Source: Ensifer sp. PDNC004
GTDB lineage: Bacteria > Pseudomonadota > Alphaproteobacteria > Rhizobiales > Rhizobiaceae
Reading direction: 5' to 3'
Assembly: GCF_016919405.1 (NCBI RefSeq)
Contig: NZ_CP070353.1
Span: 434,001 to 498,000 of the forward strand
Length of the DNA stretch: 64,000 bases
Shown here: positions 1-8,804 of the stretch, piece by piece
Numbering within the stretch: the stretch's first letter is position 1
How the letters are laid out: each line of letters starts with the position of its first letter
Notes under the pieces: model-generated
What the model saw: only the letters and a program-made list of their open reading frames with translations
What the model was told of the DNA's origin: nothing
Databases searched by the model: none
Translations under genes and position numbers: made by a program

Positions 1-17
1 ATGGACGTCGGACGGCC

Positions 18-164
18 CTAGAGGCCGAGGAGCCAGAAGAGGATGCCGAAGAGCACGATGAATGCGCCGACGGCGAGCAGGAAGCGGGCCATGCCGGTGT
101 TGGTATCCTTCGTGCCGACGAGACAGTACCAGAGGTGATCGTTATCCATTCCCGAATGCTCCAT
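18..164 (-). CDS. Small single-pass membrane protein (48 aa)
   Basis: Encodes 48 residues: a short polar N-terminus (about residues 1-25) followed by one hydrophobic segment (about 27-48, rich in L, F, I, V and G) that ends the protein, so a C-tail-anchored or single-pass inner-membrane peptide is likely. The ATG at 164 is preceded by an AGGAG box 9 nt upstream, which supports this start; a second ATG at 149 is possible but has no such box. Function unknown. It sits just downstream of the MscS gene on the same strand, with about 217 nt between them, so it may be transcribed separately. Confidence 0.6.
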   Translation of the reverse strand: MEHSGMDNDHLWYCLVGTKDTNTGMARFLLAVGAFIVLFGILFWLLGL

Positions 165-381
165 CGAAAGGCGCTCCTGTCGCGCCCGCGTGGCCCACCA
201 TACACGCAAAGGTCGTCGCGGCACGTGGACTGATTGCGGGTCCTTGTCGCCGGATCGCGGTGGGCGGAGATGATGTCTTGGCGGCGGACGTTGTTGCGTC
301 CAGGCTGCGAGAGCAGGGTGGGCGCTTTCGTCTCGCCACAGCACCGGCCTGTCCCCACCGCTGCCGCCAGCGTATGCCTGC

Positions 382-2727
382 CTATCCCTCCGCGTCCGCC
401 GTTTCGGCCGCCACCGGCTTTCGCGCCAGTGCCAGGTTGGCAGCGGCCGCCTCCGCCTCGGCTGCACCGGCGGCGCCGGAGCGCACGGTGACGGCGTTGG
501 AGGCGAGGTCGAGGCCGGCTTCGCGCAGCGCCGGCAGCAGGCGCTTCATCGATTCGCGTTGCAGGATGCTGGGGTTGCCGGGGCGGGCGGTGAACTTGAG
601 GCGCACGACGAGCGAGTTTTCGGTGACGTCCTGGATGCCCTGCATCTTCAGGGGCACGAGGAATTCGCCGCCGATCTCGGGGTCTTCGAGCATGGCAAGG
701 CCGACCTTCTTGATGGTCTTGCGGATTTTCTCGGGGTCGGCATCGCGCTCGAATTTCAGCTCGAACTTCACCGTGCTCCAGTCACGGCTGAAATTGGTGA
801 CCGCCTGCAGTTGGCCATAGGGGATCGTATGGATCTGGCCGTTCTGGTGGCGCAGCCGAAGTGAGCGCAGCGAGATGCGCTCGACCGTGCCCTTGAGCTT
901 GCCGGTATCGACATATTCGCCGACGCGGAAGGCATCGTCGGCGATGAAGAAGATGCCGGAGACGACATCCTTCACCAGCGTCTGCGAGCCGAAGGAGAGG
1001 GCAAGGCCGAGCACGCCGAAGCCGGCGATCAGCGGCGCGATGTTGATGCCGAGCGCGGAGAGGATGACGAGGCTGGTGACGGCAAAGATGCCGCCGAAGA
1101 TGAGGTTGCGCACGAGCGGCAGGATGGTCGAGAGGCGGCTTGTCTGCTGGACCACCGTGTCGTCTTCGCTGTCGCCGGGCAAAGCGAGGCGGGCGGTGGG
1201 CGCAAAGGCTTCGAAGCTGCGCCAGAGGAAGCTGCAGATCACCCAGGCGGCGACGACCGCAAGGCTGATGCGCTCGAGAACGACGATCCAGCCGACGGCA
1301 GCGGCGGTGTCGTGCTGGACCATGACCGAGCGCCAGAGTTCGATGATGATATGCAGGCCGATCAACCAGGTGGCGCCGGCAAGCGCCGTCTGGATGCTGC
1401 CGGAGATCGCCGCGTGCAGCCTCGATGAGGCGGGCGTGCGACGGCGCTCGGCGGCGGCGCCTACCAGCGAATGGATGCCGAAGGCGAGGATCGGAAGAGC
1501 GAGCAGGATGATCTGCGTCATGCCGCCGGCAAAGCTCCAGGCCGCGCTGTTGGGGCTGCCGGCGACGATCACGCTCATCAGCCAGAGCACGATGGCGCTC
1601 AAGGCATAGAACTCCGGCACGCCGAAGGCGATAGCGCGACGCACGGGGCCGGGGTTTTCGCCGGCAAAGAGCGCGCGGATATCGCTCGCGCCGGCGATGA
1701 ACCAGTGGAGCTTGACGAGCGTCAGGATCGTGACGCCGATCAGCAGCCAGCCGTCGGTGGCGGCAACGTCGAGCCCGCGTTGGTGGGCAAAGCGCAGGCT
1801 GGCGCCGACCACGGCGCCGAACGCGCCATAGGCGAACAGCATGTTGGCGTGAAAGCGCGGGTGGGCGATGTCGAGCAGGCGGATCTCGGGCCGCGTCGGG
1901 GCAAAGAGGAAGCGCGCGCCAACGGCATAGGCGGCGGAAGCGACGGCAATGGTGATCAGCGCATGGGCAAGCTCGGCCGAGGCGGTGCCGCGCGCCAGGA
2001 GCAGATGGGCAAATCCGTGGGCGACGGCGGCGAAGATCACGAGATAGGCGATGTCGAAGCCGAGCCGGATGATCGAGGCGCGCATGCGGTGCAAGAGGTC
2101 CACCACCTCGAAGGAGGCGCCGAACAGGCGATGGATGACGAGGCGGCAGGCAAAGGCGGCGGCAAGCCCGGCGGCAACGGCAAGTGCGGCCACTGCCGCG
2201 ACCGAGGCCACCGACCAGCCTTCGGCGCGAATGCCTGCCGCAACGTCAGCCATGACCCCGGCGATGCCGGACATGCCGGCAACGCCCATTTGCAAGCCGT
2301 TGATAAATCGTGCGGAAAGCGTGTCCAGACTGTCTTCCGGGGCAGCGGCCGGCGTGGCTGCGGCATTCTCTGTGTTTGCGGGGGCTTGAGCGTCGGCCGC
2401 GTTCTGCGTGGCCGCTGGCGTTGCTGTGTCGGCCGGGGCAGGTGTCGCCGCATCACCCGGCGTTGCGGCTGCGGGCGCTGCCTTGCCGGCACCCTCCCGC
2501 CACTCGACGGTCACCGGCCCGCCAGCCTTGGCGGCAGCCCGCAGGATCGCCTCGATTTCGGCAGGGCTTTGGCCGGGCGTCAGGATGACGGTGACCGGCG
2601 GCGGCGTCGTCTGCGCGAGGGTGGGCAGGGCAACTGCCAGAAGGAGCACGAGGCCTGCCAGGAGGCGACGGACGAGAAACGGGATATGCGCCATGAAGTT
2701 CATCCACTGAGATCGGTTGTCCGCCAT
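382..2727 (-). CDS. MscS-family mechanosensitive ion channel, large form (781 aa)
   Basis: Predicted inner-membrane mechanosensitive channel that would release solutes on hypo-osmotic shock. A signal-peptide-like segment (about residues 12-40) precedes an Ala/Pro/Thr-rich periplasmic linker (to about 130), then many hydrophobic helices. The conserved MscS core occupies about residues 550-750, with the pore-lining helix containing GFGVLGLALSFGSQ, then the beta domain and a C-terminal alpha/beta part. The length fits the large MscS subfamily (YbdG/YnaI/MscM-like), not the roughly 290-aa MscS. In-frame ATGs at 2703 and 2694 would place the signal peptide nearer the start. The family call is firm; the exact gating role is inferred. 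Confidence 0.9.
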   Translation of the reverse strand: MADNRSQWMNFMAHIPFLVRRLLAGLVLLLAVALPTLAQTTPPPVTVILTPGQSPAEIEAILRAAAKAGGPVTVEWREGAGKAAPAAATPGDAATPAPADTATPAATQNAADAQAPANTENAAATPAAAPEDSLDTLSARFINGLQMGVAGMSGIAGVMADVAAGIRAEGWSVASVAAVAALAVAAGLAAAFACRLVIHRLFGASFEVVDLLHRMRASIIRLGFDIAYLVIFAAVAHGFAHLLLARGTASAELAHALITIAVASAAYAVGARFLFAPTRPEIRLLDIAHPRFHANMLFAYGAFGAVVGASLRFAHQRGLDVAATDGWLLIGVTILTLVKLHWFIAGASDIRALFAGENPGPVRRAIAFGVPEFYALSAIVLWLMSVIVAGSPNSAAWSFAGGMTQIILLALPILAFGIHSLVGAAAERRRTPASSRLHAAISGSIQTALAGATWLIGLHIIIELWRSVMVQHDTAAAVGWIVVLERISLAVVAAWVICSFLWRSFEAFAPTARLALPGDSEDDTVVQQTSRLSTILPLVRNLIFGGIFAVTSLVILSALGINIAPLIAGFGVLGLALSFGSQTLVKDVVSGIFFIADDAFRVGEYVDTGKLKGTVERISLRSLRLRHQNGQIHTIPYGQLQAVTNFSRDWSTVKFELKFERDADPEKIRKTIKKVGLAMLEDPEIGGEFLVPLKMQGIQDVTENSLVVRLKFTARPGNPSILQRESMKRLLPALREAGLDLASNAVTVRSGAAGAAEAEAAAANLALARKPVAAETADAEG

Positions 2728-2845
2728 GCGGCCCCATGCATCACATTATATAACGTTCTAAAATTCCAATCGAATTTTGTAGGGCAGGGACGCGGCGGTA
2801 ACGGACGTGCCTTGCTGCCCTTGAGAGGCAATCGCGCCAGCCGCT

Positions 2846-2881
2846 GACCCTCACCCTCTCCCCGCAGGCGAGGAGAGGGGA
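2846..2881. repeat. Rhizobial REP-like palindrome, copy 1
   Basis: An imperfect palindrome with the arms CCTCTCCCCGC and a complementary GAGGAGAGGGG. The same motif recurs 118 bp further on. GC-rich palindromes of this type are common between genes in rhizobia and relatives. Position between the MscS gene and the convergent end of the SDR gene fits an extragenic repeat. It may act in transcript processing or as a weak terminator, but the sequence alone does not show this. Confidence 0.65.
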
Positions 2882-2998
2882 TGCGTCGAAGATGTGGCAG
2901 GCGTGGTTGATATCGGAGAGGCCCGCCGGGAGCCGCTCTGCAGTCATCGCCCCGCTTTGCTCGCTTGCTTTGAGACGAGGCGCGCGGGTGCCGCGTGT

Positions 2999-3047
2999 CC
3001 CTTCTCCCCGCAGGCGGGGAGAAGGTGCCGGCATGCGGATGAGGGGC
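2999..3047. repeat. Rhizobial REP-like palindrome, copy 2
   Basis: Contains CTTCTCCCCGC-AG-GCGGGGAGAAG, a near-perfect inverted repeat, followed by GCATGCGGATGAGGGG. It is the second copy of the element at 2846-2881. The 2728-3093 interval holds no convincing gene apart from these two palindromes. Confidence 0.65.
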
Positions 3048-3093
3048 GACGTCGCCGTCCGGATGAGAGCGCGACCCTCGCCGCGCGATACGG

Positions 3094-3867
3094 TCACTTC
3101 GTCGTGTAGCCGCCGTTGACGAGGATCGTCTGGCCGGTCATCCACCAGCCGTCGGAGACAAGGAAGCGGATATAGGGGACGATGTCCTCGATGTCGGTGA
3201 GGCCGGTCTTGGAGAAGGCCGAGAGGGCTGAGGCGGTCTTGTGATAGGCGACGGCGTCGGCGCCTTCGGCCGGATAGAAGAAAGGCGTGTCCATCGGGCC
3301 GGGTCCGATTGCCGTGACCGAGATGCCGCGCGCGCCGAATTCCTTGGCGGCGGCCCGGGTGAAATGCTCGACCGGCGCCTTGGTGCCGGCATAGGCCGCA
3401 TAGAAGGGCGTGAAGGCGCCGAGCAGCGAGGTGACGAGGGTGCAGACCTTGCCGTTGTCGCTGACATGCCTGCCGGCCTCGCGCAGGAAGAAGAAGGCGG
3501 ACTTGGAATTGACCGCGCTCATCTCGTCATATTCGGCCTCGGTGATCTCGACGAAGGGCTTCTTCAGGACCTTGCCGACGGTGTTGACGGCGATGTCGAT
3601 GCCGCCGAGCGCCGCCTTGGCATCGGCAAAGAGCTTTTCGACATTGGCGGCGCTGGTGAGATCGCCGGCAAAGGCGTGGGCGACCGCGCCGGTCGCCTTG
3701 ATCGCGGCCACGGTCTCGTCGGCTGCCGCCTTCGTCGCCGCGCTGTTGTAATGGATCGCGACGCCACGGGCGCCGTTTTCGGCGAAATCGCGCGCCAAGA
3801 GGCCGCCGAGGTTCTTCGCGCCGCCGGCGATGAGGACGGTTTTGCCGTTGATGCTGTGGTCTGCCAT
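3094..3867 (-). CDS. SDR-family NAD(P)-dependent oxidoreductase (257 aa)
   Basis: Short-chain dehydrogenase/reductase. The N-terminal Rossmann fold has the cofactor motif GGAKNLGG (about residues 15-22); the structural NTVGK replaces the usual NNAG near residue 95. The catalytic Tyr-x-x-x-Lys appears as YAGTK near 159-163, preceded by a Ser-containing TSLLGAF segment. Length is typical of classical SDRs. AAGGAG lies 6 nt before the ATG. Transcribed divergently from the LysR gene at 4143, which is the likely regulator. Substrate cannot be told from sequence. Confidence 0.88.
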   Translation of the reverse strand: MADHSINGKTVLIAGGAKNLGGLLARDFAENGARGVAIHYNSAATKAAADETVAAIKATGAVAHAFAGDLTSAANVEKLFADAKAALGGIDIAVNTVGKVLKKPFVEITEAEYDEMSAVNSKSAFFFLREAGRHVSDNGKVCTLVTSLLGAFTPFYAAYAGTKAPVEHFTRAAAKEFGARGISVTAIGPGPMDTPFFYPAEGADAVAYHKTASALSAFSKTGLTDIEDIVPYIRFLVSDGWWMTGQTILVNGGYTTK

Positions 3868-4142
3868 GGGTTTCTCCTTTTGTCGGCCGCTTGCTGCGGC
3901 CGGTTTGCGGCGAGCGGGGATGCTGTCGTCAACACGCGGTCCCGTGACTGCTCCGGTGCTGACGGCCGGCAGCGGGCCTGTTGATCGTCACGAACGCCGC
4001 ACGCCGCGTTTCGAAATAGCGCGGGCCGTGCCGCCGCCAACGTGAGGGCGGACTGCGACGCGCATCGCAAGGGAGAGAATATCGTCGGCGTCGCTGGCAT
4101 AAAGCGTCCGTCCATGACATGACTTGTCAGAAATGACGAACA

Positions 4143-5060
4143 ATGGATGCAACTGGCATGGACAGGATCGAGCTTTTCCGCATTTTCACCCGCGTCGTCG
4201 AAAGCGCCAGTTTTACCCGCGCGGCCGATACGCTCGGCCTGCCGCGCTCCTCGGTGTCTGCGGCGGTGCAGACGCTCGAAACCAGGCTCGGAACGCGGCT
4301 GTTGCATCGCACGACCCGCAAGGTTGCGCCGACCCAGGATGGCGCCGCCTTCTACGAGCGCTGCCTGCGGCTGATTTCCGATATGGACGAGGCGGAGAAC
4401 CTGTTTCGCCGCAGCGCTTCCGGCCCGACCGGGCGGCTGCGCGTCGACCTGCCGAGCCGCATCGGTCGGCTGATCGTGGCGCCGGCGCTGCCGGAGTTCC
4501 TCGCGCGCTACCCCGGCATCGACATCGATCTCGGCATGACCGACCGGGCGGTGCACCTGATCGAGGAAAGCGTCGACTGTGCGCTGCGTGTCGGGCCGCT
4601 TGCCGATTCCGGCCTGATCGCCCGGCCGTTCGGCACGCTCAGGCTGATCAATGTCGCAAGCCCCGACTATCTCACCCGCCACGGCACGCCGAAAATACCC
4701 GCCGATCTCGCCGAACATTTCGCGGTCAACTATGCGTCTCCCTCGAGCGGCCGGGTGGAGGACTGGGAGTGGATCGAGGCGGGAGAGGCGCGCACGGTTT
4801 CCGTGGCCGGCCGGGTCAGCGTCAACAGCGCCGAAGGCAGCATCGCCTGCTGCCTCGCCGGCCTCGGCCTCATCCAGATCCCGGCCTTCGATGTGATCGA
4901 CCACATCCACGAAGGGCGGCTTGTCGCGGTGATGCCGGACCACAACGCTGCCCCGATGCCGATGGCGCTGCTCTATCCGCACCGCCAGCATCTGTCGCGC
5001 CGGCTCACGGTGTTTGCGGATTGGCTGGAGGGGCTGATGCGGGGTGTGGTTGCGGCGTGA
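4143..5060 (+). CDS. LysR-family transcriptional regulator (305 aa)
   Basis: Typical LTTR. The N-terminal winged helix-turn-helix covers about residues 6-65 (FTRAADTLGLPRSSVSAAVQ) and a periplasmic-binding-like effector domain follows (about 90-300). Two in-frame ATGs compete as start (4143 and 4158); neither has a strong Shine-Dalgarno sequence, and the longer is given. Divergent to the SDR gene at 3094-3867 with 275 bp between, so control of that oxidoreductase is likely, as for many LTTR/SDR pairs. The co-inducer is unknown. Confidence 0.9.
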   Translation: MDATGMDRIELFRIFTRVVESASFTRAADTLGLPRSSVSAAVQTLETRLGTRLLHRTTRKVAPTQDGAAFYERCLRLISDMDEAENLFRRSASGPTGRLRVDLPSRIGRLIVAPALPEFLARYPGIDIDLGMTDRAVHLIEESVDCALRVGPLADSGLIARPFGTLRLINVASPDYLTRHGTPKIPADLAEHFAVNYASPSSGRVEDWEWIEAGEARTVSVAGRVSVNSAEGSIACCLAGLGLIQIPAFDVIDHIHEGRLVAVMPDHNAAPMPMALLYPHRQHLSRRLTVFADWLEGLMRGVVAA

Positions 5061-5107
5061 GGGGGCTGGACCCGCTTTGTTGCGAAAGACGGCCTTGCTT
5101 GTGCGCG

Positions 5108-5530
5108 CTAGCTGATTGCCTGGTGGCAGCGGTGGCCGTCCCACGGCAGAAACTCTGATCCGCCTGCATTCCACTTCCCGACGAATTCGGAGAAATCCGG
5201 AGTGAAGGTGACGAACAACTGGCCGTAGCCGTATTTGTCGCGCCACATGAAGCTTCGGGTGAGATCGCTGCTGTCGCCATCGTCGCCGGTTTCGGCAAGC
5301 TCGCCGTCGACGGAGTGGCCCTGATCGGAAAACACATATTTGCCGACGACCGTGCCATCGGCGGCGGTTTCGAAATGCGTCTCGGCATCCGAGAGCACGC
5401 CGGCGGAGGAGAGCTGCCCGCAATAGGTGCCCGAGGGCGCGGTGCTCGTCTCGCCGGCCATCGCCGCAGAGGCGGGCGCGGATGCGGCCACGAGCAGCAG
5501 TGTGGCGGTGAAGGAAACGCTTGATTTCAA
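5108..5530 (-). CDS. Exported hypothetical protein
   Basis: No family recognised. The C-terminal part (from the segment APSGTYCGQL onward) looks like a secreted globular domain with two or three cysteines and many W/Y/F residues. A good signal peptide (LLLVAASAPASA) begins directly at a TTG at 5530, preceded by AAAGG with 5-6 nt spacing, so I chose that TTG. The upstream ATG at 5608 would add about 26 Arg/Pro-rich residues in front of the signal peptide and lacks a ribosome site. Probable periplasmic location; function unknown. Confidence 0.6.
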   Translation of the reverse strand: MKSSVSFTATLLLVAASAPASAAMAGETSTAPSGTYCGQLSSAGVLSDAETHFETAADGTVVGKYVFSDQGHSVDGELAETGDDGDSSDLTRSFMWRDKYGYGQLFVTFTPDFSEFVGKWNAGGSEFLPWDGHRCHQAIS

Positions 5531-5631
5531 CGCGGCACCTTTGGCGTTTCGACTTCGCGGTCCTCCCGCGATCGCCGGGCAGCGGCGAGTCGCGACGGTT
5601 GTCGCCATGGGCGGTCATTCAGGAGGCAAAA

Positions 5632-6073
5632 TCAAGATGCTCGTGCGTCCAGCGCCGACGCCGTGCTGACGCTGCCGTCGCCGAACAGGCGGCCCTTCTC
5701 GGCGACGAGGAAACAGGTGAGCACGCAGGCGCCGAAGAGGCAGAGGCTCGCCATCAAGCGCAGCGACAGCAGTGCTGCAAAGTCCGCCATGGCGGGCGAG
5801 GCGAGCGCAGGCGATATAGACGGCAAGGCCGATGAGAATGGGCGGGCGGCGGCCGAAGCGATCGGAGAGCGGCCCGAACAGCACCTGCGGAAGGCCGAAG
5901 CCGATCAGGAAGACGGTGAGGACGAGGGAGCGGTCGTTCGGATCGCTGACCTGAGAGGCAGCGCCGATCTCCGGCAAGGCCGGCAGCATGATATCGAGCG
6001 CCAGCGCCTCGATGGCCATCAGCGCGGCCACGAGCGCGACGAACTCCCTTCGGGAAAGGCCCTTGCGTTCCAC
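5632..6073 (-). pseudogene. MFS drug-resistance transporter remnant (Bcr/CflA type)
   Basis: From a GTG at 6073 the reading frame gives the first two helices of a DHA1/Bcr-CflA transporter, with the landmark LDIMLPALPEIG and the loop motif PLSDRFGRRPP. After about 90 residues the good frame is lost. The -1/+1 neighbouring frame (5826-5632) then continues with a final transmembrane helix (CLFGACVLTCFLVAEK) and stops. An intact transporter needs about 400 aa with 12 helices; here only the two ends remain. The gene therefore suffered an internal deletion with frame change and should be non-functional. Confidence 0.72.
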
Positions 6074-6384
6074 CTTGCGCCCACGAGCCGCAGGGGCGGC
6101 ACTATACTCGGTCTTGTGAGCGGCGTCGAAACGGTGCGTGTTACGTCCCCGGTGTCGGCGAGTTATCAGCCTTGCGCCTGGAGCAGCCACCGGCGGACCT
6201 CGTGCGGGCGCGAAGGTCGAACCCGGTCGCTGCCGCGCCACTCCAGTTGAGGCCGGCCATGCGCTTGTCCCCGTCCGGCTTGTCGACCAGCGACCGACAA
6301 AGACGTGCAGCGGCCAGCGATCGGCTGGCACCGATCGGAGCGGTATGGGGGGCGCCGCATCCCGCTCCGAGGCATGTGGTGAGG

Positions 6385-6906
6385 TCAGCTTGCGTCGAAG
6401 CCTGCGTGGTAGCGGACGCGGCCGGAGGGCACCGGGCCTGCGAACGCCTGGGCCATGAAATACTCGGCCGGCACGCCATCGAGGTACAAGCCGGCGTGGT
6501 GCTCGAAGCCGAAGCGCTGGTAGTAGTCCGGCTCGCCGAGGACGACGCAGCCGTTCGCGCCGGTGCCGGCCAGGCGCGCCAGGCCTTCGCGGATCAGCCT
6601 GCCGCCGGTGCCGCCTTTCTGGCGGTCAGGCCTGACGGAGACCGGGCCGAGGCCGTACCAGCCGATATCGTCTCCACCAAGGTCCTCTCCGTCGATCGTG
6701 ACCGGGGAGAAAGCGACATGGCCGATCATCTCGCCCTGGTCGAGGGCGACCAGCGAGAGCGTCAAGGCACCGGCGTCGCGCAGCGCGTCGATGATTTCGG
6801 CCTCGGTCCGGCTGCTATAGGCCATCGGCGCGAAAGCTGCCTTGGTGATCTGTCGAATGGTGGGGATATCGCTCGCTTGTTCGGAGCGGATGTCGGTGAT
6901 TGTCAT
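6385..6906 (-). CDS. GNAT-family N-acetyltransferase (173 aa)
   Basis: Acyl-CoA-dependent N-acetyltransferase of the YhbS-like type. The acetyl-CoA-binding motif A region reads GPVSVRPDRQKGGTGGRLI (about residues 88-106). The following GCVVLGEPDYYQRFGFEH is the usual motif-B loop of this subgroup. Full length for the family. Acceptor substrate unknown. The 311 bp between it and the MFS remnant contain no gene I can support. Confidence 0.85.
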   Translation of the reverse strand: MTITDIRSEQASDIPTIRQITKAAFAPMAYSSRTEAEIIDALRDAGALTLSLVALDQGEMIGHVAFSPVTIDGEDLGGDDIGWYGLGPVSVRPDRQKGGTGGRLIREGLARLAGTGANGCVVLGEPDYYQRFGFEHHAGLYLDGVPAEYFMAQAFAGPVPSGRVRYHAGFDAS

Positions 6907-7152
6907 GGTAAAACCTGTTCTTGAAACCGTGGTCGCGCGCCATCGACTGCGAACGACGGATATCGTTCGCCGGTGGCGCGGTTTCGCGTCTCGACCGATC
7001 GAGACGCTCAGTGGGTGAGAACAAGCTCCAGCATCGACAATTCCTCTGCTCAGTTCAGGCGAGCATCTTGGTATAGAGCCAGGCCTTTGTGGCGGTCAAC
7101 GGGCGGTGGGCCGCTGTGCCCGGCCTTCATTGCTCGGCCCGTTGCCTGCGTC

Positions 7153-7296
7153 CTAGTTTTCCTGAACCGAAACGCCGTCCTGGCCGATCTTGATCTCGAC
7201 GCCCGGCTTCGTCTCTTCCTGGTAGACATAGATGCCGAGGCCGACGACGGCGACGGCAAGCAGGGCGATGACGAGATAGAGGCCGTTTCGGTTCAT
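7153..7296 (-). CDS. Small single-TM protein (47 aa)
   Basis: 47 residues: MNRNG start, one transmembrane helix (about residues 6-25), then a charged tail containing YVYQEETKPG and ending in VQEN. AAGGAG sits 6 nt before the ATG, an excellent ribosome site. Architecture (MNRN + one helix + short soluble tail) resembles the 81-aa protein at 36158-36403, although the tails differ. Function unknown. Confidence 0.65.
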   Translation of the reverse strand: MNRNGLYLVIALLAVAVVGLGIYVYQEETKPGVEIKIGQDGVSVQEN

Positions 7297-7556
7297 GCGG
7301 AGCTCCTTTTTCGGTGGTTCGTCTGGGAAATAGGAGCTTCTCAAGGAAAGACAATGGGATAGCGGCGAAGATGCGCGCAGAGGGCGATGCGGCCTGGGAG
7401 GACGACCTGACCTACTATGCTGGCTTCCTTGACCGCGCAGGGAGCCCCAACGCGTACACAGCGCCCTCCATTCCCAAGGCGTACAAAGGTTGATTTGCCT
7501 GCACTGGTTGATTTTCGCTAATTGAGGCAAATAGATTGAACGACGCGAACGACTGA

Positions 7557-8738
7557 ATGCGGATGGTGGCCGGAATGATGGTGCTTGGAAGTTTCTACCG
7601 AAAAACCTTCGACATGGACCATTCGGATACGAGCGCCGCAGCGTTCTTTTCCCGGGTGATCAAGCTCGTGCTCTCTTTCTGGGCGGCCGAGTTTTTCATG
7701 ACCGGCGGGCTCTGGGTGGTGCTGGGCGTCAATCCTGTCGACTACGCGCCGATCAAGCTGGTCGTGTCGCTGGTATGCGTGCTGATCACGCTGATGATTT
7801 CCCACATCGTGGCGATGATGCGGGCGAAAAACATCGCGGCCCAGGTTTTCGTGTCGGCGGTCCTGTCCATTCTGGCATCGACGGTCGCAACCACCGTCGA
7901 CTATCACCTGTTCACCTATGTGAAGCCCGCCATCGGCATCGACTATACGATCGAGAACGTCTGCTACACGCTATTTTACGGCATCTCGCTGTTCTTCGGC
8001 TGGTCCTGCTTTTTCATCGCCTACATGTACAACCTGAAGGTCCGCGCGCAGGAGCGCCGGCTGGCGATCACGCGCGAAGAGGCGCTGACCGCGAAGATGC
8101 AGGCGCTCTACTACCAGATCAACCCGCACTTCCTGTTCAACACGCTGAACTCGATCGTCGGCCTGATCGAGGAGGGCGCGTCGTCGCAGGCGAGCCGGGT
8201 CGTGATGTCGCTGTCGTCGTTTCTGCGAAAGACGCTCGAGATGGACCCGCTGCGGGACCTGGCGCTTTCGGAAGAACTGGCGCTGCAATCGGAGTATCTG
8301 GCGATCGAGAAGGAGCGCTTCTCCGATCGCATCAGCGTCACGCTCGACATTCCGCAAGAGTTGAGGACGGCGCTGGTGCCGAGCCTGATCCTGCAGCCGC
8401 TCGTCGAGAATGCCGTGAAGCATGGGCTCGGGTGCTCTTCCGGCGATCTGAAGATCACGATCAGCGCATCGCAGGCGGAAAACCGGCTGCAGCTTTCGGT
8501 CGACAACGTGTCGGATGCCGGCGAGGTCTTACCGATGGTCAAACGGTCCGGGCTCGGCGTGGGGCTCGCCAACGTCGAAGAGCGCGTCAAGGCGCGCTTC
8601 CCCGAAGGCGGTTCGCTCATCGCCGGACCGGTCTCCCCGGCGCATTTCCGCGTGACCGTGACCATGCCTTTGAGAGCACCCGTTGCCGACCGGCTTGCCG
8701 ATGCTGCCATCGACACCGCGCCGGTCGTGACGGCCTGA
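7557..8738 (+). CDS. LytS/YpdA-type sensor histidine kinase (393 aa)
   Basis: Membrane histidine kinase of the His_kinase (PF06580) class. About five hydrophobic helices lie within residues 30-160. The phospho-acceptor motif YYQINPHFLFNTLNSI follows with His at about 191, then an HATPase_c domain with LVENAVKHG (N-box) and GLGVGLANVEERV (G-box). No GAF/PAS sensor is apparent, so the signal is probably sensed by the membrane part. The expected LytTR-type response regulator is not adjacent on either side, so it is an orphan kinase here. Start is uncertain (also ATG at 7575, 7578 and 7614). Confidence 0.88.
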   Translation: MRMVAGMMVLGSFYRKTFDMDHSDTSAAAFFSRVIKLVLSFWAAEFFMTGGLWVVLGVNPVDYAPIKLVVSLVCVLITLMISHIVAMMRAKNIAAQVFVSAVLSILASTVATTVDYHLFTYVKPAIGIDYTIENVCYTLFYGISLFFGWSCFFIAYMYNLKVRAQERRLAITREEALTAKMQALYYQINPHFLFNTLNSIVGLIEEGASSQASRVVMSLSSFLRKTLEMDPLRDLALSEELALQSEYLAIEKERFSDRISVTLDIPQELRTALVPSLILQPLVENAVKHGLGCSSGDLKITISASQAENRLQLSVDNVSDAGEVLPMVKRSGLGVGLANVEERVKARFPEGGSLIAGPVSPAHFRVTVTMPLRAPVADRLADAAIDTAPVVTA

Positions 8739-8804
8739 GCGAGGCGACGACGGCTGGCGCGCGCCCGGTGAGGCGCGCGACGGGGCAACAGGGGCGGCTC
8801 GCGC

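Noticed and set aside
1471..2847. 458-codon open frame on the plus strand opposite the MscS gene
   Set aside because: Arg/Gly/Asp-rich shadow of the MscS coding frame; no domain or ribosome site.
2741..3145. 134-codon minus-strand frame over the two palindromes
   Set aside because: The open frame is produced by GC-rich repeats; no domain, and it overlaps the SDR C-terminus.
3564..5618. 684-codon open frame on the minus strand across the LysR gene and the SDR start
   Set aside because: Shadow frame crossing several real genes; composition is Arg/His-rich noise.
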